A DNA stretch of 40,038 bases from a virus. Shown here piece by piece: positions 18,001 to 26,365 of this stretch. Position 1 is the first letter of the stretch; each line of letters begins with the position of its first letter. The position numbers and the translations under genes are program-made. The notes beneath the pieces are model-generated. The model searched no databases. It worked only from the letters and a program-made list of their open reading frames with translations, and had not been told where the DNA came from. Location: IMG/VR virus record IMGVR_UViG_3300008111_000043, positions 1 to 40,038 of that record; one strand, 5' to 3'.

Positions 18001-21000
18001 TACCCATAGTGTTACCACCATTATTGTAGTCATGCATCAATGTCATTTGAGAACCTAAAGCATATCCGTTCCAACCATTTCTACCATTAGCATTTGTAGT
18101 TGCTACAGTTCCATATGGATTACCAACGTTTTCAGGAGATGCAATACCTCTAGAATATGGAGTCCAATACATACCACCTGAACTTCTTTGATAAATCCAA
18201 TCACTCACATACACCGTCACCATTGAAGATGTACCATTAGGGTCTACATAATATCCGGTATCATTAATATCATACCAATAAGGTGCGTAGATATATCCAT
18301 TACCATGAACTCTATATACCCAACCACCACCATTATTAACAGCATATCCGTAAGTTGCACCATTTGAAACTTCAACGTACATACCATAATCATGTGCACT
18401 CTTATCAATTCTTAATCCCCAGTCATTGTTACTTCTATCGGATAAAGTTAATACAGCATCAGTACCGCCTAAACTAAATGGATTTGATGCTCTATAAAGT
18501 ATTACTGACCCATTATCAATACCACCCGCTATTAAACCATTGTTGATTTGTAGTCTATTAAGTTGAGAAGTTGAATTTGCATTAATGTAATAACCTGTAT
18601 CTGAAATATCAGAGAATATCGGTGCTCTTACATCACTGTCCGAATAGATAATTCCGGTATATTTTATGTTACCACCTTGCCATCTTTCATACGATGCCTT
18701 ATCGGAAATCGTTGAAGTTGGTGAGAATGTATATGTACTACCATGTGTTTCAGAATATGATGTACCACTGCCATTCGCAAAATGTACCGATGTACTACCA
18801 ACAATATTAAATAAATAATAAACGGTTGCACCTCTTAACCAAATCACCAAACGAGATGATTCCGAAATTTGTTGCCAGTTTGCAATTCCATTAAATGTTC
18901 TTCCGTAATATTCTAAATTTTCATATGTTGCACCAAATCCCCATCCACTCGCTTTAACAGTGAATCTTGCATTCATTGTACTGAATCCAATTCCGGAGTA
19001 TCCTGGGTCATCATATCCACCTCTTTCAATTACGAATTCACCATATTGTTGAACAGTTGCACCCGCGCCAATATTAAGAATTACTGGATAGAATGTACTA
19101 GCATTACCACCAACAGTTATAGCGGTTCTAGCTACGTTATCCAATCTTTGTGCGTATTGAACACCACCTTGAATTATATTATCTACTTGAAGTGTTAATA
19201 ATCTTGAAGTACCATTCGGGTCTACTCTATAAGTTGTGTTATCATTATCATAGTAAATAGATGCATAGAATCCTCTACTTGCCGAATGTGTATTATCATA
19301 CATCGCAACTTTAAACCAACCGCCACTATTTGGCCAGAATCTTCTGAACCATAATGAATCGGTTGAACCGCCTGCTAATTGCCATCCATACGCACTATTA
19401 TATGCATTTGTATAGTGAAGTGCTTGCATTCCTGTCCAATGTGATGCATCACCAGGACTATTTGCAGGAGATGACCAAGTATCAAAGAAACCACTACCCC
19501 AAGTCATTACTGAATTAAAGTCAGTAGTTCCCCATCCCATAGAACCTACCCAATAGTTAGAATCTGATGTGTGTGCCCATCTTGGAATATTATATTTCCA
19601 AGTTCCTTTTGTACCTTCTACAGTTCTAGCAGTAAATCCATTTATACTGGTATCTCTATCAGATGCCGGATTTAGGAAATATGTACTATCGTTCCTATCT
19701 AAAAATCTATTTGCGTAAATATCACCATATAATTCCATTATAGATGAACCATTTTCTCTACCGATATAAGCAAACTGCCCATTACCGGCACTATTATCCA
19801 TAAATCTTACATAAGAGTTGGTATTATTATTATTACTATCAAGTCTTAAAATAATATCATTAAATGAGTTTAAAGATACACTATCACTAAAGTTTCCATT
19901 AAGGTCAGTTGATGCTAAACCATGATTACTATACGAATCATAAGCAGCATCCCAGTCCAATGAAATATATGCTAATCTACTAATATATGCACTATATGTA
20001 CCATACGTTCCCCAAATGGAGTATTCACTACCAACTCTAAATGAACCCTGTGCTCTTATATATGCATCTACATACACATTTTTAGAACCTCTAGAACGAA
20101 TCCAAGTACTATCCTGCATAAACCATCCACCACCCCATCCAAATGCAAGTTCTTCATCTTTAAGGAATGATGAAGTACCTCTACCGAATACAATCGCATC
20201 GTTGTTACCTATTAATTGTATTGAACCATTTATAAATAATTTATTAGCGGTTGGATTACTACCTACAGCTGCACTATTATCCGAAGATGTATATGAAAAA
20301 TCAGTTGTATTAATTCCAAGTCTATCTTTTAACCATGCTCTACCATCACCAGTAACTTCAAATTCAGTGTCCCAACCATTTGTATGCAAACGGAATGAAT
20401 CAGTTTCATCAAAATGAATTGAGAATCCATCTCTACCAAAAACACCTCTTGAAGTTCCATGATAACCAATACCCATATGGTTATTAGCACCACCTCTAAT
20501 GTTTATTGCGTTCCAGTTTTCACTACCACCATCATTTACTAAAATATTTTCAGTACCATTGCCTCTATGCGGCATTGTTATATAAAGTAAGTTGGAAGTG
20601 CCGTTTGGATTTAAATAATATCCCGTATTATCTTGGTCATAAAATAATGGTGAACGAGTATCCACATAAGAATACAATCTACCATCACTATCTAATCTCA
20701 TACCTTCAGTACCATTGATTGAAGTGAAATCGGATGTATTATTTACATAGAATCTTAATCTACCGCCGGTTGCAGTTCTACCTGCTATGATATAGTTATC
20801 ACCATTATTACCCAATTGAAGATGATACCAGTTAAATGAACCATGATAGTTGTTAGAACCCGCAGTATAACGTGCTCTAAAATATGATGATGCATTTGGC
20901 GTATAAATGTCACCAGTTGAAATATTTCCTCTATTAGTTACAGTTGCTAAAGTTTCAGATGCAGCAGTACCACTAATATCGGTCTGCATTGTTGCTCTAC

Positions 21001-24000
21001 CAACAGTTCTTATTAAAGATAAACCGGAAGTTGATGCTTCGGTAATTGACCAGTTTTCTAAATATGAATGTCCTTGGTCATAAATACCTCTTACATTAAA
21101 TCTACCATAGTAAATGTTACTTGAAAGATGAATACAAACTTTACCACTACCATTTCTACCAATAGAAACGGTACCAGGATCCCAACCACCTTTGTTTATA
21201 TAAGATACACTTGTCCATCCTGAAGGGTCTGGTGAATATGCGTACCAAACAATTTGTAAATGAATAGGTGCACCATTTCCATATGCATATCCTTCAATAA
21301 TAACAATAGGCATATTAAATACGCCATAATCAATATTTGTGGTAATTAGATACCCGGTTGAAGGAGTTGCACCACCGGCATAATAACCGGAAGTTAATGA
21401 ATGATATCCAGTTGCTATTTGAGTACCTCTAATAACATTTTGTCTTGATGTTGAAGCAGGGTCTACATAATATCCTGTATCATTTCTATCGTATAAAGAA
21501 TCCGCATCAATTCTACCCATAGTATGAGTAGCAAATGAAGTACTACTACCAGCGTTCCAAATATATCCAGTTGGAGTACTACCTAATGCCGCACGATAGT
21601 TAATGTACATATTTCCGGTTGTACCACCTAATGTTATTTCATTACCTGCTGATGTAATACTGAAATATCCTGTATTAGTATCTATATAATTTGATGCACC
21701 ATCTATTTCAACTTTTCCAAAACGTACCGTATCGGTTGTTCTTACGTTTTGGTTCATTGCATACAATTCATTTGCTCCCTGGCCGGTATCAACGGTTGCA
21801 AATGTCACCGCATCCGTAGTTCTTACGTTTTGGTTCATTGCATATAATTCGTTTGCACCTTGACCAGTATCGACCGTTGCGAATGTAACCGCATCCGTAG
21901 TTCTTACGTTTTGGTTCATTGCATATAATTCGTTTGCTCCTTGTCCGGTATCAACTGTTGCAAATGTCACTGCGTCCGTTGTACGAACATTTTGATTCAT
22001 TAAGTAAACTTCCGTTGCACCTTGTCCAGTATCTACAGTTCCGCTAAGAACTACGTTACCACCTACATACAATCCATCTTCAGCGTACCATCTATCATTT
22101 GCTTCTTCCCAATAGAATGTCTTTGTTGCTGCATTACCTCTCTTAACTTCTATACCAGCATTTTCAGTTGGTGTAGTTGATGCTCCAATATCTGCATTTA
22201 ATGTAATGATATTATCACCTACATTTAAAGTTGTTGTATTAATATATGTTGTTGTACCACTTACAGTAAGGTCACCACTAATTGTAGCGTTACCAGTTAC
22301 CGCTAACGTAGTACCATCGAATCTTAAATTTGCTTCAACTGTACCATTTGGTGCAGTTCCATTTAATGTGATTACACCATTATCAGTATTACCCGTTAAT
22401 GCCAATAATCCAGATGTTCCTCCAGAACCTGCGGTACCAGTTGTTCCAGATGTGCCCCCACTACCAGATGTGCCACTCGTTCCACCACTACCAGAAGAAC
22501 CAGATGTGCCACTCGTTCCACCACTACCAGATGAACCAGACGAACCACCACTTCCCGATGTTCCTCTAGTACCAGATGTGCCTGCACTTCCAGATGAACC
22601 TGATGTACCAGTTGTTCCAGATGTGCCCCCACTTCCGGATGAACCACTACTTCCTGAACTTCCAGATGAACCCGCTTGTCCACTTGAACCGGAACTTCCA
22701 GATGAACCACTACTACCTGAAGTTCCAGATGAACCTGATGAACCAGAAGAACCAGAGATTCCAGATGAACCACTGCTTCCAGATGTACCAGCTGTACCGG
22801 CTGTACCTGCACTTGAAGATGTGCCAGATGAACCACCACTTCCCGATGTACCAGATGAGCCACTACTTCCAGATGTGCCACTCGTACCTGCAGTACCAGC
22901 CGTTCCACCGGTACCTGCACTTGCAGATGTACCAGATGAACCACCACTACCGGATGAACCCGAACTTCCAGATGAGCCACTACTTCCCGATGTACCACTA
23001 CTACCAGAAGCACCACCGCCACCAGTTAAACCAGATGAACCACCACTTCCTGATGTGCCACTACTACCACTACTTCCGGATGTGCCAGATGAACCAGAAC
23101 TTCCTGATGTACCTGCCGTACCACCTACACCGGTCAGACCAGATGTACCACCTGTGCCGGCAGTACCAGTTGTTCCAGATGTGCCCCCACTTCCGGATGA
23201 ACCACTACTTCCTGAACTTCCGGATTGGCCGGCAGTACCACTACTACCACCACTACCAGATGTGCCAGCAGTTCCTGCTGAACCAGATGTGCCACTACTT
23301 CCAGATGAACCACTACTTCCACTACTACCAGATGAACCCGAAGAACCACCACTACCAGATGTTCCACTTGTGCCTCCACTACCGGATGTACCACTTGTGC
23401 CTCCACTACCAGAAGAACCAGATGAACCGGAACTTCCACTACTTCCTGATGTGCCACTCGTTCCACCACTACCGGAAGAACCAGAGCTTCCTGATGTACC
23501 ACTTGTTCCTGAAGAACCTGAAGAACCAGAACTTCCTGATGTACCAGATGTGCCACCACTTCCAGAAGAACCAGATGAACCGGAACTTCCACTACTTCCA
23601 GAGCTACCAGAAGTACCAGATGTACCACCGGTACCTGATGTACCAGAACTTGCTGCTGCAAATCTTCTACTAATTCTACCAGTTGTTGTATTTAATACTA
23701 AAACTTCATTTGTTGAATTATCGGTTGGTATTGTATCTCCCGTTACAAATATTGAGCCACTTATACCTACACTACCGGTAAATTGATGATTATCAGAAAC
23801 ATTGTCACCAAATTTATTTGAACCTGATGAAAATATTACCGATGAAGATATTAATACGGTAGAAATTTCAGTTGTTGTTATTCTACCACTTACGTTAAGA
23901 TTTGAAGTGATTGTAAGAGAGCCAGTTATATTAGAATTACCATTAACAGATAATCCACCACTAATAGATGTTGGTACATTTACTACCAATCCTCTATTTG

Positions 24001-24328
24001 GCGATATATTTGCTGTTGCTGAACCAGATTTTAACTGATTCAAATCTCCTAAAGCTTCCGCTGATAGATTAAATAAACCACTACCATCACCTCTAAAAAG
24101 TGAAGATGTTACGGAACCACTAATTTGGACATTACCTCTTAATTCAAGAGGAGCACCATTATTGGTTACACCAATTACGTTTGTTTGAACACCGGAAGCA
24201 GAAAAAGGACCAACAACACTCACCGATGCCGATGAAAAGTTGGCAATTCTACTACCACTTACAAACAAAGAAACCAAGCTTGCGCTTAGTTGATTTAAAC
24301 CATTTGCTGTACTACCCAAATTCGTCAT
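14675..24328 (-). CDS. Giant tail fibre (3,217 aa) with Gly-X-Y stalk and S74 chaperone end
   Basis: Modules in order: residues 1-228 are beta-rich Ser/Gly repeats, including one SGSATANISPNRGLVVNVP unit and SSGSNKFGD near 170. Residues about 225-640 form a Gly-X-Y stalk of Gly, Ser and Thr with almost no proline. About 655-760 is a conserved post-stalk module (NGVITLNGTAPNG, FDGTTLAVTGN). About 763-870 holds four 27-aa tandem units (VDTGQGANELYAMNQNVRTT). From there to about 3,080 come 12 copies of a Y-D-x-(D/N)-(D/N)-T-G-Y-Y-x-(D/N)-P-N-G-T-S motif separated by Trp/Tyr/Gly-rich receptor-type domains. The end (about 3,105-3,217) is an S74 intramolecular chaperone: SDRRKKENI, LRGVWYNRID, NIGVIAQEVDEVLPEVV and a C-terminal coiled coil. 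The chaperone is known to trim itself off after trimer folding. The gene starts at ATG 24328, 12 bases after the 110-aa gene. Confidence 0.93.
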   Translation of the reverse strand: MTNLGSTANGLNQLSASLVSLFVSGSRIANFSSASVSVVGPFSASGVQTNVIGVTNNGAPLELRGNVQISGSVTSSLFRGDGSGLFNLSAEALGDLNQLKSGSATANISPNRGLVVNVPTSISGGLSVNGNSNITGSLTITSNLNVSGRITTTEISTVLISSSVIFSSGSNKFGDNVSDNHQFTGSVGISGSIFVTGDTIPTDNSTNEVLVLNTTTGRISRRFAAASSGTSGTGGTSGTSGSSGSSGSSGSSGSSGSGGTSGTSGSSGSSGSSGTSGTSGSSGSSGSGGTSGTSGSSGSSGSSGSSGSGGTSGTSGSGGTSGTSGSGGSSGSSGSSGSSGSSGSSGTSGSAGTAGTSGSGGSSGTAGQSGSSGSSGSSGSGGTSGTTGTAGTGGTSGLTGVGGTAGTSGSSGSSGTSGSSGSSGTSGSGGSSGLTGGGGASGSSGTSGSSGSSGSSGSSGSGGSSGTSASAGTGGTAGTAGTSGTSGSSGSSGTSGSGGSSGTSSSAGTAGTAGTSGSSGSSGISGSSGSSGSSGTSGSSGSSGSSGSSGQAGSSGSSGSSGSSGSGGTSGTTGTSGSSGSAGTSGTRGTSGSGGSSGSSGSGGTSGTSGSSGSGGTSGTSGSGGTSGTTGTAGSGGTSGLLALTGNTDNGVITLNGTAPNGTVEANLRFDGTTLAVTGNATISGDLTVSGTTTYINTTTLNVGDNIITLNADIGASTTPTENAGIEVKRGNAATKTFYWEEANDRWYAEDGLYVGGNVVLSGTVDTGQGATEVYLMNQNVRTTDAVTFATVDTGQGANELYAMNQNVRTTDAVTFATVDTGQGANELYAMNQNVRTTDAVTFATVDTGQGANELYAMNQNVRTTDTVRFGKVEIDGASNYIDTNTGYFSITSAGNEITLGGTTGNMYINYRAALGSTPTGYIWNAGSSTSFATHTMGRIDADSLYDRNDTGYYVDPASTSRQNVIRGTQIATGYHSLTSGYYAGGATPSTGYLITTNIDYGVFNMPIVIIEGYAYGNGAPIHLQIVWYAYSPDPSGWTSVSYINKGGWDPGTVSIGRNGSGKVCIHLSSNIYYGRFNVRGIYDQGHSYLENWSITEASTSGLSLIRTVGRATMQTDISGTAASETLATVTNRGNISTGDIYTPNASSYFRARYTAGSNNYHGSFNWYHLQLGNNGDNYIIAGRTATGGRLRFYVNNTSDFTSINGTEGMRLDSDGRLYSYVDTRSPLFYDQDNTGYYLNPNGTSNLLYITMPHRGNGTENILVNDGGSENWNAINIRGGANNHMGIGYHGTSRGVFGRDGFSIHFDETDSFRLHTNGWDTEFEVTGDGRAWLKDRLGINTTDFSYTSSDNSAAVGSNPTANKLFINGSIQLIGNNDAIVFGRGTSSFLKDEELAFGWGGGWFMQDSTWIRSRGSKNVYVDAYIRAQGSFRVGSEYSIWGTYGTYSAYISRLAYISLDWDAAYDSYSNHGLASTDLNGNFSDSVSLNSFNDIILRLDSNNNNTNSYVRFMDNSAGNGQFAYIGRENGSSIMELYGDIYANRFLDRNDSTYFLNPASDRDTSINGFTARTVEGTKGTWKYNIPRWAHTSDSNYWVGSMGWGTTDFNSVMTWGSGFFDTWSSPANSPGDASHWTGMQALHYTNAYNSAYGWQLAGGSTDSLWFRRFWPNSGGWFKVAMYDNTHSASRGFYASIYYDNDNTTYRVDPNGTSRLLTLQVDNIIQGGVQYAQRLDNVARTAITVGGNASTFYPVILNIGAGATVQQYGEFVIERGGYDDPGYSGIGFSTMNARFTVKASGWGFGATYENLEYYGRTFNGIANWQQISESSRLVIWLRGATVYYLFNIVGSTSVHFANGSGTSYSETHGSTYTFSPTSTISDKASYERWQGGNIKYTGIIYSDSDVRAPIFSDISDTGYYINANSTSQLNRLQINNGLIAGGIDNGSVILYRASNPFSLGGTDAVLTLSDRSNNDWGLRIDKSAHDYGMYVEVSNGATYGYAVNNGGGWVYRVHGNGYIYAPYWYDINDTGYYVDPNGTSSMVTVYVSDWIYQRSSGGMYWTPYSRGIASPENVGNPYGTVATTNANGRNGWNGYALGSQMTLMHDYNNGGNTMGMHDTSYGWIWRWIRDSYFRVDRGYSEFANSARAPIFYDSDNTGYYINPASFTEIYGGLRMSGGHGDSTIRNRLLASNNGAGTGVVQLQMWCSEPGNTWDWAGFGYNVDNTYHDGSGPYYFSRPNTSFGQAYFRFSTSGHMYVYNTNTSGTRYTNMEFYASNWVYVNNYLEAGNSLRAPIFYDSNDTSYYSNQASTSIYNVIGTNKLRADTNRNYNDGNGWWGHDPYGYGWGLPHGSFRTLEISTSGNFSTEPAMFRLHQWGSGSPEFWKPQGTTLYLRETPIGGNIKHSNWFTRFYVQRYIETDESMRAPIFYDTDNTGYFTNPAGRSRLSEIDYGDGSYYWRSGSWGWRHQTPSGYIEFGPANTGHAHIYTDRSNFYFNVNELYGNGYHVIMHNLWWGNTYFGSGGDMYATIWYDTNDTGYRLDPNGSSRLNFVHTNNLYISAGNMLYSDSGGWQGEYNKLQWHSSHAYWQRLSGGYFIMRRGDGNDRNYFNDSGDIWMAYLGWMSSHLNQNVRTDAGPTFAEVYNNGWFRNNSNGTGLYNQNRGMHWYTNNGYWKSAGGGYGYGGIQFYNNYESDSRGYAGYWDGSGFGMLNSSGNWQIRIEYGNAHMELYRITYMNDARPYITYDRDNTGYYSDPNGTTNMYAITDYTRRAAFMLGRSNTNRRDITGDSNYWTGTQGWGTGYGNWDNAWSGGFNGWDIWGGGTAHPQGGGYVHAQGIVSGQHYSTSDGGAGYGWMMVGAADATANRYWARGKWGGGVSGWREFVMSDSNPGYYLYAYIMYDSNNTGYYCDPQSYSQFSSGEFNNYVRVARIDFIGTGGNSGQGTNAYNIFQEGGGWSYPYPDLRIAYHTGLKLGANAGSYEGTRVYSDYDMSDLCFTLAGSSNYSFKYKWQYTATAGYYSDYNGAHWYPNYASSYGSWRADGSRNGWYGISIGTGNQPHLMFDGSGNGGMYIQDYGRWTFYHSLGNNCTGFNTSSTSSSYGIYVEKGIYATGDVVAYSDRRKKENIETVDNPLDKLLRLRGVWYNRIDDETKKRNIGVIAQEVDEVLPEVVTYAEDVDEYGVAYGNFAGLFIEAIKEQNEIIKTQQKEIEELKEIVNKLILNNKG
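21716..22039 (-). repeat. Four 81-bp tandem repeats inside the S74 fibre
   Basis: Four units of 27 residues follow one another: TVDTGQGANELYAMNQNVRT plus TDAVTFA. The outer copies have diverged (ATEVYLMNQ in the first, TDTVRFG in the last), while the inner two are identical at the protein level. A more distant NQNVRTDAGPTFAEV copy lies much later in the protein. Confidence 0.9.
22409..23655 (-). repeat. Gly-X-Y (Ser/Thr) stalk repeat of the 3,217-aa fibre
   Basis: About 415 residues of Gly-X-Y triplets with X and Y drawn almost only from Ser, Thr, Ala and Gly, such as GSSGTSGSSG and GSGGTSG. Rare breaks include GLTGVGG and GLTGGGG. Gly at every third position suggests a collagen-like triple helix or a flexible trimeric stalk. 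Several Gly-Gly pairs keep the register. Confidence 0.9.
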
Positions 24329-24340
24329 TAATCACAATCT

Positions 24341-24673
24341 TTATGTTATTTCCAAAACCGAAACAATTACATCTACTGAACTAGCTGCTGATGAAACAAC
24401 TGATAAATAATCATTTTCTTCCATCACCAATTTTTGTTCGCCACCTACTAAAACAGCAGAACCACCAGGAACTAATAAAGCATCCTTAACTAAATATACA
24501 GTTTTAGATGTTGATGTATCAGTTAATCTTACACTAACCGATATATTATTAGATACAACATTCGCAACACTCACACCTATAACCGTAGCTGATGTTTGTG
24601 CTGGTGCTGTGTATGTTATTGTATTTGTTGTTCCTATTGAACCCGTTATACTATTTTTAAAAGTGTTTGCCAT
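24341..24673 (-). CDS. Small virion-type protein (110 aa) before the S74 fibre
   Basis: This all-beta protein begins MANTFKNSITGSIGTTNTIT. It has TYTAPAQTSATVIGVSVANV, a strand pair ISVSVRLTDTSTSKTVYLVK, PGGSAVLVGGEQKLVMEEND and a final VDVIVSVLEIT. The order of strands (TYTAPA-x-T, I-G-V-x-V-A-N, P-x-G-S-x-V, L-V-M-E-x-x-D, S-V-L-E) matches a common small phage protein fold seen beside neck and fibre genes in T4-like phages. I have no proven function to offer; decoration or fibre attachment is likely from context. It lies 14 bases after the 92-aa gene and 12 bases before the giant fibre, in one apparent operon. Confidence 0.72.
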   Translation of the reverse strand: MANTFKNSITGSIGTTNTITYTAPAQTSATVIGVSVANVVSNNISVSVRLTDTSTSKTVYLVKDALLVPGGSAVLVGGEQKLVMEENDYLSVVSSAASSVDVIVSVLEIT

Positions 24674-24687
24674 TTTTTTGTTTCATT

Positions 24688-24966
24688 TTATCCTAATGCT
24701 ATTGCAAAAGCTATAGCAGAATCCAATACATTTACTCCATCTACTAAATATCCACCTTCGGTTAAATAAATAGAACCCGTTATAGATTGAGAACCAGATA
24801 CAGTAAACTTATTAGTAACTATTAAAGTATTAAAAGTTGCCTGCTGAACTTCAATCTCTCCTTTAAACGAACCACTAAAAGAACCCGTAAAAGAACCGCT
24901 CAATTGCGCATGTGCTGTTGATGCTTGTGTAATTGAACCAGAAAATATGGGACTGTGGATTATCAT
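24688..24966 (-). CDS. Short fibre-module protein (92 aa)
   Basis: The sequence looks like one lone copy of modules found in the giant fibres: AHAQLSGSFTGSFSGSFKGE resembles the TGSFTGSADLTGSFRGDF part near residue 75 of the 3,626-aa protein, and TVSGSQSITGSIYLTEGG resembles its VSGSIFLASGS units. It ends in a hydrophobic helix VNVLDSAIAFAIALG. It may be a small adaptor that co-trimerises with a fibre, or a relic left by module exchange. The ATG at 24966 lies 16 bases after a TATTTATA motif and has no strong Shine-Dalgarno sequence. It would be the first gene of the S74-fibre operon. Confidence 0.65.
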   Translation of the reverse strand: MIIHSPIFSGSITQASTAHAQLSGSFTGSFSGSFKGEIEVQQATFNTLIVTNKFTVSGSQSITGSIYLTEGGYLVDGVNVLDSAIAFAIALG

Positions 24967-24982
24967 TTATTGAATCTTTAGG

Positions 24983-24990
24983 TATAAATA
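24983..24990 (-). promoter_or_regulatory. TATTTATA leader motif before the 92-aa gene
   Basis: The minus strand reads TATATTTATACCTA, 16 bases upstream of the ATG at 24966, in the 40-base gap after the fibre-chaperone-like gene. It would start the transcript carrying the 92-aa, 110-aa, S74-fibre and 143-aa genes. Confidence 0.4.
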
Positions 24991-25006
24991 TAAACGTAAT
25001 CTCCTT

Positions 25007-25450
25007 TTAAGGTTTTACTGGCCATACAATATTATAAGGATTAGATTGATTTGTTATATCTCTCAAATTTTGTCTATAAGTTGTCCACAAATCTTTTGTT
25101 TCCGATGGAATATCAGATAGCTGTGTCCAATCACATTCATATAATAGTTGTTGTCTTAAATCCCTAATTTCAATCCATTTATTTTCAATTCTATCATTTA
25201 TTTCCGATTCAGTTGCATCTGATTGTACCCAATTTTGATAGTAAACACCTTCTACTAATATCGGTGTTCCTTCTGAAATATTTTTTGTATAATCATTTGG
25301 CTTTGGAGTAGTTCTTACTTCACTAATATCTAATTCTAACATTAAGTTTTCTGTCATTTCAGATGGGAAGCTCGTATTGGGATTATCTTCTCTTAATTTT
25401 TGCAAAGAGTATGGATAATTAATTTCATTATTTATAATTCTTAAATACAT
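25007..25450 (-). CDS. Tail fibre assembly chaperone-like protein
   Basis: The C-terminal half has the signature of phage tail assembly chaperones of the APC type: a helix IRDLRQQLLYECDWTQLSDI, then DLWTTYRQNLRDITNQ and the end NIVWPVKP. The pattern R-x-x-L-L-x-x-x-D-W-T-Q, W-x-x-Y-R-Q-x-L-R-D-I and W-P-x-x-P is diagnostic by eye. The N-terminal half (residues 1-80) is a beta-type domain with ENLMLELDISEV and VEGVYYQNWV. Such proteins are encoded right after fibre genes and help fibre folding or attachment. Here it follows the PKD/LRR protein by 4 bases, so it probably serves that protein or the 3,626-aa fibre. It is the last gene of this unit. Confidence 0.72.
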   Translation of the reverse strand: MYLRIINNEINYPYSLQKLREDNPNTSFPSEMTENLMLELDISEVRTTPKPNDYTKNISEGTPILVEGVYYQNWVQSDATESEINDRIENKWIEIRDLRQQLLYECDWTQLSDIPSETKDLWTTYRQNLRDITNQSNPYNIVWPVKP

Positions 25451-25454
25451 AATT

Positions 25455-26354
25455 TTATTTCCAATTTAAAGGTATAGATGCAAAATTTGATAAATTAATA
25501 CAGTTGTTAAAAGCATCGGTACCAGATGGTGCTGGAATTCTATTCCATAATTCCGGTGCAGTTCCTGTCAATGCGTTTGCTGTTGTAGACATATTATAAA
25601 TGTTATTAAAAATAGAAACATTCGTATTATATGTAAATTGTAAAACATTTACTAATGACCTACAGTTACGAAACGTAGATGAAAAGTTTATGACGTTTAT
25701 ATTTTGGTCAAATAAATCTGTTGGAACTGACGTGAGTGCCGTACATGCTAAAAAACAAGATGCAAATGTCGATGCCAATGGAACATTATCAAATAATCCA
25801 TTAGGTACAGAAGTTAAAGTTGTTATAGCATCAAACGCATTCGCAAACGTTGTTGCATTTGGTGAATAATCAAATAAATCATCAGGTATTGTAGTTATAC
25901 GAGTACCTCTCATAAATGAAGAAAATAATACCATTTCACTTAATCCGGTATATCCACCAAAACTACTAATACTTGCACTAGTTGGTATTGATGTTATATT
26001 TACACAACCATAAAAGTCCATTGTTCTTAAACCAACATTTCCCCATTGTATAATTGCCGTTATTAAACTCCTTATACTTGTATTATTATTTACTTTAAAC
26101 CCAGGCATAAATCCAGTTATACTAATGATATATGTACCAGGAGAAACGTAAGTATGTGTTCTATTAATGGATGTGGATGATGTTATTAATGGAGAACTAC
26201 TACTATCACCCCAATTAATAGTTAGTTGTGGTGCCAATCCACCATAATCAACCAACGGTACAGTAAATACCGTATTTGCTAGAGTTGTTGTTATTTGAAT
26301 CTTAAATGGAAATTGTTCTTCTCCACTTGGTATTAATTTTCTTGCTATACTCAT
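25455..26354 (-). CDS. PKD plus BspA-like leucine-rich-repeat protein, candidate receptor binder
   Basis: Residues about 15-90 look like a PKD-type Ig fold: LTINWGDSSSSPLIT, then RTHTYVSPGTYIISITGF. From about 95 onward it has BspA/DUF285-type repeats: IIQWGNVGLRTMDFYGCVNI, then IPDDLFDYSPNATTFANAF, VPNGLFDNVPLASTFASCF and VPTDLFDQNINVINFSSTF, each about 25 residues with a C-x-x-L-x-x-V-P link. The last repeat-like part has APELWNRIP and CINLSNFASIPLNWK. Such repeats are known from bacterial surface adhesins and mediate binding. In this place, 11 bases after the giant fibre and 4 bases before a fibre-chaperone-like gene, it is a good candidate for a fibre tip or receptor-binding protein. There is no signal peptide, consistent with a virion protein. 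Confidence 0.72.
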   Translation of the reverse strand: MSIARKLIPSGEEQFPFKIQITTTLANTVFTVPLVDYGGLAPQLTINWGDSSSSPLITSSTSINRTHTYVSPGTYIISITGFMPGFKVNNNTSIRSLITAIIQWGNVGLRTMDFYGCVNITSIPTSASISSFGGYTGLSEMVLFSSFMRGTRITTIPDDLFDYSPNATTFANAFDAITTLTSVPNGLFDNVPLASTFASCFLACTALTSVPTDLFDQNINVINFSSTFRNCRSLVNVLQFTYNTNVSIFNNIYNMSTTANALTGTAPELWNRIPAPSGTDAFNNCINLSNFASIPLNWK

Positions 26355-26365
26355 AACTATAAGTA

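Noticed and set aside
21716-22039. Regular 81-bp repeats that could suggest a CRISPR array or an origin iteron
   Set aside because: The whole unit is repeated in frame as 27 residues with no unique spacers, and it lies within the fibre gene.
22206-23786. A plus-strand open frame of 526 residues and other long frames over the shorter stalk
   Set aside because: Same cause: several frames stay open over the biased repeat. The minus-strand fibre frame runs on for kilobases on both sides, while these do not.
25000-25030. Small inverted repeat AACCTT..AAGG after the 147-aa gene as a terminator
   Set aside because: The stem is about 4-6 bp and there is no T-run on the minus strand, so I do not call it.
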